This document shows, one piece after another, positions 55,074 to 64,000 of a stretch of DNA of 64,000 nt (the first letter of the stretch is position 1; each line of letters begins with the position of its first letter). The notes beneath the pieces are model-generated. The model ran no database searches and was not told where the DNA came from. It saw only the letters and a list, made by a program, of their open reading frames with translations. Origin of the DNA: Pyrocephalus nanus (taxonomy: Eukaryota > Chordata > Aves > Passeriformes > Tyrannidae); the NCBI GenBank assembly GCA_038380795.1, contig CM076262.1, forward strand, positions 70,328,629 to 70,392,628, in the 5' to 3' direction. The position numbers and the translations under genes are program-made.

Positions 55074-55312
55074 TGGGGAGGTTCAGGTCGGATATTAGGA
55101 AATGGTTCTGCCCCCAGAGGGTGGTTGGGCACTGAAAAGGCTCCCCAGGGCAGTGGTCACACCCCTAAGCCTGATAGAGCTCAAGAAGCATTTGGGCAAC
55201 ACTCTCAGGCACATGGGGAGATTTTTGAGGCTATCCTTGGCAGGGGCAAGAGCTGGACTTGATGATCCTTGTGGGTGCCTTTCAAATGAGGATATTCTAC
55301 AATTCTCTGATA
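55074..55312 (+). mobile_element. CR1 LINE 3' end, different subfamily
   Basis: GGTTCAGGTCGGATATTAGG, CCCCAGAGGGTGGTTGGGCA, CTCCCCAGGGCAGTGGTCAC and a GATATTCTACAATTCTCTGA end match a CR1 subfamily other than the adjacent copy. This makes two tandem insertions about 350 bp left of the 56-kb CpG island. Confidence 0.85.
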
Positions 55313-55691
55313 TGAGGCTTTTGCTTGAAACAGGAGCAAAGACATCTTCAATTCCTGTTTGTGGAGTCAGCGCTCAGCTGTGCTGTGGGAAGGAGTGAGC
55401 AGCACAGGTATCAACGGGATGAAAGGATTTGTATGAAAACACATAACACACCTAGAAACAGAGAGGGCTGGGTCTCCGAGTGAAGGGGGGAGGGAGTTGG
55501 GACGCTGCTGACTTCAGCAGGACTGCCAACAATATATCAAAAGCTGCATGGGAGCTGGGGGTGGAGAGGGAAAAAAAGATTTACTTATAGAGCATTGCTT
55601 ATGGAGATAACGAGTCATAAAGCCGTTGGTCATGGCACAAAATCCCTCGGGTGCCAGCTCCCCGGAGGTGACTGTGTTAGAGCGAGCTGGG

Positions 55692-55775
55692 AATCGGGGT
55701 TCTGATTATTGGAATCGGGGTTCTGATCACCAGAGCCGGGGTTCTGATCACCAGAGCTGGGGTTCTGACCAGGAG
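55692..55775. repeat. 21-bp minisatellite, four units
   Basis: Four head-to-tail units, all 21 bp, share the core GGGGTTCTGA. Because 21 is a multiple of three, the plus strand reads a 7-residue repeat (of type NRGSDHQ) with no stop. That is a property of the repeat and not evidence of a gene. It lies at the left edge of the 56-kb CpG island. Confidence 0.93.
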
Positions 55776-55874
55776 AGCCCCTCGCCCACCGTATCCCGGG
55801 GGCAGAGGGGCTCCCAAACCGCGGATCAAGCACACCAGCCGGGAGCATCACTGCGTCTCCCCCCCAGCCCTCAC

Positions 55875-56096
55875 CGGCGAATCTTTTAACAGGGGAGGGA
55901 GAGTGGCACAAAAAGAGGAGCACTTTCAACCCCTAAGCTCTTCCCCAAAGAGAGGCGAGCGGAGAGCGAAGCCGCCGGGGCAGGAGCAGCGTGGCCCCGG
56001 GGCTCAGCGGAGCCCACGGCTCGCTCAGGGCCGGCAGTGCCGGGGCTGGGAGGTCCCAGCGCTCCCGGAGCGGTGCCGGTCACCGCCCGGCGCGGC
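55875..56096 (-). other. Possible first exon of the leftward transcript
   Basis: Starting from the TATA-based start, the minus strand runs through GC-rich leader to GCCG|GTGAGG, a good donor at 55875/55874. Short open frames exist (for example 65 codons at 56083-55886), but none resembles a known protein. No downstream exon was found. Confidence 0.3.
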
Positions 56097-56220
56097 GGCT
56101 CCTCGGGGGCTCCTTAAATAGCGGCTATAAATACAACGGCGGGGGGGGCGCGCCCCCATTGGCTGCCACCGCCCGCTGATTTGCATAATGGGCGTGTCCA
56201 GCTGGGCGGGGGGCGTGGCC
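56090..56220 (-). promoter_or_regulatory. Leftward promoter with octamer, CCAAT box and TATA-like boxes
   Basis: On the minus strand, in order, come ATGCAAAT (56186-56179), CCAAT (56162-56158), TATTTATA (56133-56126) and CTATTTAAGG (56121-56112). This spacing would put a start near 56095-56100. Read rightward, the CCAAT and octamer would fall downstream of the TATA box, so leftward transcription fits better. The same bases also resemble a CArG/MEF2-type element, so a dual role is possible. Confidence 0.5.
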
Positions 56221-56539
56221 GGCCTTTACGTGCCCGCGGCGGGGCCGCAGCGCCGCGCGGCGGCGGGAGGGGGGAGCGCACCCCGGCACGCCCAACAATC
56301 ACGGATGGGGAGCTAATTATTAGGGAAAACTAGGGCTAAAAAAAAAAAAGGTTTCGAAGGGATCTGGATGCCTGCAAAATTTCGTGGGGTTTTACTCGTA
56401 ATTTTTTTTGAGGTTTTTTTGCCTGTTCAGCCAAAAAAGCGTCGTTGGAATGTTTTTTTTTTGGTCGGGTGGTGGCTGCAGTTGTGCTGAACCCCTTAGC
56501 AAGTTTTTTTAGCAAGGAGACAGTATATAAGTAAATACC

Positions 56540-57176
56540 AAAATAACAATTATATATATATGATATATAATATAAATAGATTTTAAATATCTTTAATATT
56601 TTAAAGATATTAAATATTAAAGTATATTAAATGTATTAACTGTATTTATATATATTTAAAATATAATAAATATTTTGCCTATTAAATATATTTATATATT
56701 TTAAACATAATAAATATTTTGTCTAAATATATTCAATATATTTATATAATATATAATATAAAATATAATAACTACATTTGTCTATGACATCTATTTATAT
56801 AATATATACTTTAAATTTATTAAATATTTTAAATATATTAATATATTATATTTTTAAATATATTAAGCATTTTGAGTACATCAACTTTATTACATATATT
56901 TAAATTATATATATTTAAAATATATTAAATATTTTAACTATATTAAGCATATTAAATATATTTTATTTTAAAATATATTGAAAGTTTGAAGTAAATCAAA
57001 CATAAAATATTTATATATCTTTAAAATATATTGAATATATTAACTATAATAAATACATTTATATAGTATATACTTTTAATCTGTTAAATATTTTAACCAC
57101 ATTAAATATATTTATAAAATATATATAAATAGAATATAAATTTTAAAAATAAATAATAAAATTTTAAAAAATTTTG
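56540..57176. repeat. 640-bp A/T-only low-complexity block
   Basis: Almost every base is A or T. Imperfect, interlocking motifs such as TATATTAAATATTTTAAA recur many times. It follows the CpG island within about 230 bp. Confidence 0.93.
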
Positions 57177-57751
57177 CCAGGAGATAATAAAGGGTATGAC
57201 GGGCTTGTTATAAAAAAATGTGATCCTCACCACTTGAACTTGCTACTATTTGATAATATAAAGCAAAGAATCTGCCCCTGTAGGCTAGAAAATATTTTCT
57301 CTGGTAGAGAGGGAAATAATGAAAGAGTGTCATGAAAGTGGACCTCAGTTTTATGTGCTGAAAAAAGGGTGTGGGAAGGAGACTAAACCTGTGTCTCCAG
57401 TGACAGGGCAAACATTCAGCAATTTGGGCAATTTGAACCAAAATGGAGGATGAATTTCAAGACCTCACTCCTTCACTCTGGTGCTGATGCTCGGCATGGT
57501 GCAGTCCCCACTGCCTCCTAGAGGGTTCACGTCCAGGCCACCTGTCCAGGTGATGTATTTCTGGAATTAGGTGGGGTGGGAAAGACAAACAAGGCCCTTG
57601 GAACTGTGGGCGTCAACAGAGTGTCACACCAGGGTCAATAATGACAGTGCAAACCACGGCCAGGCATGAAGCAGTGGAGAGGGGAGAGCCATGGGAAGTC
57701 ACTCCAAAAGCAACTTCAAGCCGGACCAGCAGCTGGGTAGGAGAGTGGAGC

Positions 57752-57860
57752 CCGATTTGAGGGGCTCTGAGCAACCTGGCCTAGTGGGAAGTGTCCCTGC
57801 AGGGGCTTGGAACGAGATGACCTTTAAGGTCCTTTCCAAGCCAGGCCATTCTCTGCTTAA
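57752..57860 (+). mobile_element. CR1 LINE 3' remnant
   Basis: GGGGCTCTGAGCAACCTGGC, TGGGAAGTGTCCCTGCAGGG (with a deletion) and GACCTTTAAGGTCCTTTCCA are visible. Confidence 0.88.
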
Positions 57861-60800
57861 ATAGAAAATATAAATGCAGGATGCCTCGAGCAGCTGCTTC
57901 CCACAGCGCTGCGCTTTGCAGGATCGAGCGTTATGTACTCACTGGAATTGTCCAAAACTTTCCAGGCACACAGCTCCCCTTTGAAAGAGTTGCCAGGCAA
58001 AAAAACCCCAAGGTGCTTTGAGGGAGCAGAATTTTGCCTTTCTGTATCCGAAGAGGCTGTTCAGAAGCTCCTCTAGGTCTGTTATCATTGCTGCAAGTGA
58101 AGTGTCTTATTTCCAACGAGGCCAAATTCAGAACGAGGACTGCTGCTGTTCAGTTTTTTGCTGATTCACTCTGAAATAATATTAGAAAATGTTGAGATTT
58201 CTTGGCATGGAAAACTGGAATTTTGACAACTCCTAGAATTTTACACTGTTGCCCTGGTTCCTTACCAAAGCACGGACCCTCTGCTTTGCCAGCAGAAGGA
58301 GGAATCTCTTTGGCACACAGGGGAGAGATCTCCCGTGCCCTGCAGCAGCCCTGTCTCAAGCCCAGCTGATCCCAAATCCCATCCAGGCAAAACACTTGAC
58401 CTTCCCCAGCCCTTTGATCTGTGGCGCCTGCAAATTCCCGCCGCGCCACCAGGCTTGTGCAAGACCTGCCACAGCACATCCCAACCCCACTGAAACAAGG
58501 AGATCCACACAAACAGTGATTCAGGGGAAAGCAGATGCTGGTTTCCTTAGGCAGAGCCAAGAGCTGCAGACAGGAGGCACAATCAAAAGCCTGGGTATTT
58601 CTTAGAAAACAAAATACCCCGTTTTTTTTTTTTTTTTTTGCATGAAACAGCTTAGTAACATAACCTCGAGTTGCCAATATATGGGGGTTTATCTCATATA
58701 CTGGGTGCTTTTCTGAGACCTATGTCAGTCCAAGTCTTATGATCACAGCAGTCTCTCAGCTTTAACTACAGAAAAGGAGAAAGTTTCTGGATCCCGTGAC
58801 TATGCAAGAAGATGCATTCTGGCAGCTGTGGAGGACACACAGGCAAGGAGAGAGAAAGAAGGCAAACCAAGATGTAAAGCAAGCCAGACTCGGTTATATG
58901 AACAATAACTCGAGATTTCTGACTTCTTGGCATTGGCTGTGCCACATCACGACTCCGAAGGCCAGCACTGTGGGTGGGGGTATTGCAGCTCTTGTAGGAG
59001 TCACCCTGTTCACATGGAACAGGGCAAAGGAATGTTTTCCCACACACTGCATTTCCCAGTAATTTTACTTGAGCTGTGGTGACCTAGTTCTGCCTGAGAG
59101 TCTAATACATTTTTGAGTGCAAACATAAATACACTCTGTTTCTGCATTTAATTTTTGAGCAGCTCTAATTAAGCCTAGCTTTATTTAAACACATCCAGAG
59201 CTCCCTTGGCATTTGGTCTTCAGTGTGAAGGCTCGTTGCCACTCACAAGAAGAGCTGTGCTATAACTGAATGGCTCTTGCTCCTGCACCCCTGGTTGCCG
59301 CTGTCGTAACCTGGGAGTTCTGCTTTGGCTGCAGCCCCAGTGACTTGTCTGAGCCTGACAGAGGGTGAGAGAAGGAAACACAGACTGAAAATGCTGAGAA
59401 CCACAGGCTGCAGGTTTCAGTTGTCATGTTAACTCATGTTTCGTGGCTCTATTGCATTTGCGTGCCAGAGGGAAGCAGGAAACGTGTTCACATCCCAGCA
59501 CACAACTGGGTTCTCATGTAGATAACAGTTAAAGCAGGCAATTCCTGCTTCTTCCCCTCTCCTGGTTTCCCCATTTCAGCTGGCAGGGAGGAGTTCACAT
59601 TTGTAATATTCTTTTTTTTTTTTTTCTTGCCTGCAAAAATGAATCATTTCTGTCCTCCTTCCCCAAGAAATGGTATCGATTTGCAAGGGGCTCTGTACCC
59701 TGGACTCTGCAAAGGGCTGCAGGTCCAACCTTCCCCTGCTGTGGAAACAGAAGAGGGCAATAACCTCTGTCACACTTGGCAGCTCCCTGCCAGCACCCCT
59801 GCTGCCCCTCTAACCCTGTCCATCTCTGCTTCCAAAACACCAGACTTAGCTCCTTATGGAGCCAAAGGTTGGGTAGGTCCCAAAAAGCTGCTGAGGGGCA
59901 GACAGGTGGCAAAATCTGCTTGGCCCATGGACCTTCCCACCCTGCTGCCTTGCAAAGTCCCACCATGGGCCAGCTGGCTGCCTCCACTGGCCCTCGAGTC
60001 TTTCTGATCTCTGAGATGTCCAACAAGCTTAGAGGGTTGTGTGGCTGGAGGTAGACTGGAATCCCTGCACCCAAGCGCTCATTCTCGCCGTGCTCAACCA
60101 CGAGGTGCATTTTTGTGCGTTGAGCACTGAGCCTCTGCCCCAACTGGAAAAGTCAACCTGGCTTCACAGAACTGCTTAAGAAAGAGGAGCTGCTCTCGTG
60201 TGCCTGCCCTTTCCCTTCCTTTGCTTCCTGCTGATGTCAAAGCTCCAGAAGCTCAAGCCTTTTGGAGCAGCTCCACCGAAGAGCGAGCACCGCAGTTGCA
60301 CCCACGGAGCTCTACTGTCTCACCAGCCGAAACCTGCTCAAAAACCATAGCTCTGTTTGCTCTTCCTACCACCACAACAGCTGGTTTGTGTAGTGAAACG
60401 CTTTTTGCACGAGAGGCACGCTGTAATCAAAGCCTACTTACGTGATGCAATCAGCAGGGCAGGTTTGCTGCTTTACCTGTGTGTACATGCATATCCAGAG
60501 ATGCCAGTTTTCCTCCAAAAGGCAGATGTAGCTGGAACCTGACTGTGAGAAAATGCAAACATTGAGGTAGGAATGTCTTGTTGCATTAGTAGATTTAGAG
60601 TAGCAAATGATAGCACGCTTCACAGTCACCCATTCCAGTGCAAAGTAATTCTAAGGCTGACTGCTCACACATATACCCATTTTAAGCCATAATAAATGAC
60701 CACACAAGAGGCAGTGCCATAAAGATTCAGGTCTGTGATCTGTAAGTATTCACACCGTGCAGCCAGCCAAGTCCCATCAAATCCTATATTGCTTTTGGCA

Positions 60801-63800
60801 TTTCTATACTGTTCAACGCTCTTGTGCATGCCAGGTTATCCTGAACTCTATTATATACGTGGCTTTGAACATTTCATCAAGTCCTTCTCTTGCTGGAACA
60901 ATAAATAACCAGTCCTAACCAGGTGCAACTCAGGCAAATTAAAATTGCACTGACGTGGAAAATTAGCCCTTGATAGTAGCAGCTGGACCAGTGGGACTGT
61001 GCAAACCAGCCAGGAAGACACTGAAGCTGGTGGTGGGAAGGATTTAGCTGCTGAAGCAGAGGTGTCTTATGCTATTTTAGGCATGTGTGTGTATCCCTGC
61101 CAGTCCAGAAGGGTGTGGGACTCTCTTAGGCTGCGTGTCAGACACGCCAGGCCCATACAAGCGTTTTGGGTGCTGTAGGATGTATAAACCAGACAGTAGG
61201 AGGCTGGGCAGGGTAAAAAAGCGTGCTTAAAATAGCTCTACGTGACTCTATTTAGGCAAATGAACTCAGCCTTGGCATGTCTGAAACCCTGCCCTGCTAT
61301 GTCATTCTGAAAGCTGGTGCACAGCAAAGGGGGTACTTGGTCTCCTGGACTACACAGATCACACAGATGCAGAGAAAACTGCAGTCAGGAATGAATGAGA
61401 GGGCCTCTAGAGTTAGATGGAAATGAAAAGGGTGTAAGTGGCCTTTTGAGGGGGTCACAGCTTTGGACTGCAGAGTTTTGGTTCCCTCTCAGCCATGACT
61501 GAGGTACCTACACTCACAATATGAGCCCGCCTGACTCCAGCAGCCGTCTCTCTGCCTCAGGCTCGTGCTGGAGATTGGAAAGGCAAAGGAACACATTTGC
61601 CTTGCTGCTAACTCCACGGACTGCAGATCCTCCAACTGGATCCTGTAAAGGAAAAGAGAAGCAAGGCCTCACCAGTGCTGGGGGAACTCATCATGAGTTC
61701 AGAGCAAAGAGGCTTCTCCCTGCTGGAAGCGTCTGCCGTGGCCAAGGAGGGGGAAAAAAAAAATCCTCTTTGTATCCAGCCTTTATAAATAAGTAGGTTA
61801 CACAGAGCTCTTAACTGAGTCACGCCTTTGTCATCCAAGGGAAGCAGCTCGGCCAGGCTCTGAACTCTGGCTGCCCGTGCAGCCGGCAGGATTACACGGA
61901 GATGAAGCTCAGCTGGAGGGATTGGATTCAGCAGCACCACACAGCACAACCAGGGAGGCCACTGCAAGCTCCTCCAGAACTGTAAATGTGCCAGCTTTCC
62001 TGGACTCGGTGAGACCTGGCAGCACCCACTGGCCCTGCCATGCTTCCCATCTATTTGTGAGCAGGCAGGGAGGAGAGGGGCCGGGAGCCTGCACAGTTTG
62101 CTGGGAGAAGAGACAATAGTTGAAGCTTTTACCTCACTCACAAACGAGCAGAGCGTCACTTTAGTCAGCTCCTCTTGTTTCCAGTGACCATATCTGCACC
62201 AGCAAATCCAAGAGAGTCCAGGCACACCCTCAAGCATCAATGTGGAGCCCTGTGTGTTTTTTAAGTGTGAGCACATTCCCTGCCACCGTTTTGGCTGGAG
62301 ACACCCCAGGCTCTCCTAGTTGGCAGCTCTGGGGCTGGTCCTGACCGCAGGATGGGTGAGCTCACCCTGTCCTGGGGAGCAAACAAGGTCAGCCCTGAGG
62401 ACATGAGCTGGGCTCTGCTTAAGCTTGCTTGACCTCAGGGCCAGAGAACAGGGCCTGGCCGATTGCTCACTGCTACAGATGCTGCCAACATGAGTGATTC
62501 CTTGGATAATTTTCCCAGGGAAAGCATAACAGGGGTGCCTCACTGCACAAGAGTTAACAGTCTGGTGCCATCCTCCCGACTGCTGAGGTGATCTCAGGGG
62601 CTGTCACTCAATTTGCAGGTTTTCTGCAGAAAGCAGGAGAACCCTGACCTCTGCTTTGGCACGTGCTCGATGCAGATGCTTCCACAGAATGTCACTGCAC
62701 CCTTTGAAAGCCCTCCTCGTGCCGAGCTGGCGTGTGAAGTCACTTCTGGAGGCGAGTTACAGAGCTGCAGATGGGCAGATGAGAGAGACAGGGCTCGTGC
62801 TGGGCCCGGGGAACTGCAGCAGGTGAACCCCTCCTGCAGCCCTTCCCTACTGAAGTGCTAATGCGGAGCAGAAAAGGGCTTTCAAGCGTCGCCTCCGGCT
62901 GCTCAGCACTGTCAGCTCTCCTGGCGTCCCGGTGGCGTTTTTCCCAAAACTGCTGAGGAAGCACAGCGTGCCCCAGAAAAAGTCCTCAGAAACTTCTGTG
63001 TGGAGTTTAGCTCAGCGCTTTACACTGCAAATTCCAGCTGGCTGAGGCCGGCTGCCGGTGCAGGGACGGCCCTGCCCGTGTCCTGGAGGGCCCAGTCCGA
63101 GCAGGGGTCAAGTAACACACCTCACACTGCTGTGGGCTCTTCGTTCAGCCCCTGTTCCAGGCCAGATCTCGAGGGACTCAGGTCTCAGTTTGGGGAACAC
63201 ACAGCCATTCCTTGGCATCATCCTTAGGCTGAGCAGGTCCAGTCCTTTCCTGTAGGCATGGGACCTGTGGCTCTGGCTGCATCCGAGCGGTGTTTACTGC
63301 CACCATCTGCTCATGGCCAGAGAGCTCGGGATGATGGTTCTGCAACAGAGGGGGAGATGGTTTTTGGCATCCCATTGTGATTGTGCTTTTTTCCCCAGCC
63401 ACCACAGACCTTTGCTTCGGGCCGTTTTAAGGCTGTTGGAAGGCAGTGTGTCTGAGATGCAAACACGCAACTACCACAGCTTTGAGCTGAGTGAAACATC
63501 ACAGGGTATGTTTGCAAAGAGGTAAACTTGCAGCTGTAAAAAAAAAAAACAAAACAAAAAAACCCAACAGCAGCAGTCTAAGCAGGTTTATTTAGGGCTC
63601 AAGAAGCAACCTGACATTTGAAGTCTGCCATGTATTTTCAAAAGTCTGCCTCTATCAACATCACCACTACCCACGGAGTCGCTGCGTGTCAGTGCTTATG
63701 TTCTACATTGTCATTTCTCCCACTGTGTATCAGTGAGGATGTCACAAAATGCCTTCTCAAGGCTGCAAAGAAAGTGAAAAGGGTTGGGGAGCCAGGGAAA

Positions 63801-64000
63801 GCCAGGTAAGATGCTCCTGAAGTATTTGAACAGCAAAGCTTTGGACACCCACCCAAAGCCAGGTCATTGTCCTCCCAGTACCTTGTTGGTTCTTGCAGCA
63901 TCTGGGTAAAAATGAGCCCAGCTGCACCCCTAAGGAATGTATGTATCAACTAGACAAGGATGTCTAGAGGTTTCCAGGATGCTAAAGAAATATCACCTAT
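57861..64000. other. Intergenic or intronic DNA, no gene recognised
   Basis: No CR1 copy was seen in these 6.1 kb. Three long minus-strand frames (58677-58150, 60143-59595 and 62276-61608, of 175, 182 and 222 codons) stand out by length but lack recognisable motifs or supporting splice sites. If the 56-kb island is bidirectional, this could be an intron of a rightward gene. Confidence 0.5.

Larger units (their letters stand above)
55650..56310. promoter_or_regulatory. CpG island of an unidentified gene
   Basis: Dense CpG and very high GC, strongest at 55960-56300, with GC boxes (GGGCGGGGGGCGTGGCC near 56204-56220). It is the only CpG island besides KRAS. On the human map order the candidates are LMNTD1, an antisense RNA near RASSF8, or RASSF8 itself. 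No coding exon nearby decides this. Confidence 0.8.

Overview
The window is vertebrate nuclear DNA and almost certainly avian. The evidence is about eighteen CR1 LINE 3' ends of the kind that dominates bird genomes, very little other transposon content, ancient MIR remnants, and a compact KRAS gene (about 18.4 kb from first exon to stop codon) whose 4A and 4B ends differ from human at only a few residues. There is no prokaryotic, viral or CRISPR content. The species cannot be named from the sequence. KRAS occupies roughly 1-21.6 kb on the minus strand. Read from the right, it has a CpG-island promoter, a non-coding exon 1 ending at 21371, coding exon 2 (20165-20288, ATG at 20275), exon 3 (14679-14857), exon 4 (13439-13598), alternative exon 4A (8030-8153, own stop) and exon 4B (stop at 3137-3139). 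A 3'UTR runs off the left edge. All inspected splice sites are GT/AG, and the lengths of exons 3, 4 and 4A (179, 160 and 124 nt) equal the human ones. Codons 1-150 encode the human residue sequence as far as I can read it; differences are confined to the hypervariable region and CAAX box. From about 21.7 kb to 64 kb no protein-coding gene could be recognised. This stretch is gene-poor DNA with CR1 copies (some next to the KRAS promoter), two MIR relics, long poly(A) tracts, a few unique blocks that look like candidate conserved non-coding elements, and one further CpG island at about 55.65-56.3 kb. That island carries an octamer, a CCAAT box and TATA-like boxes arranged for leftward (minus-strand) transcription, with a possible first exon and splice donor, and it is followed on its right by about 640 bp of nearly pure A/T sequence. 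In human the order here is KRAS, LMNTD1, RASSF8, so the island may drive an LMNTD1-like gene, a RASSF8-associated antisense RNA or another non-coding RNA; no coding exon was found that decides this. I found no clearly new biological system. The observations most worth checking are the island/AT-block pair with its leftward promoter, a G-quadruplex motif in KRAS exon 1, a convergent pair of CTCF-like motifs (promoter and intron 2), the 4A/4B tail differences, decayed protein-like stretches inside the KRAS 4-4A intron, and an antisense mini-exon-like ORF in the same intron.
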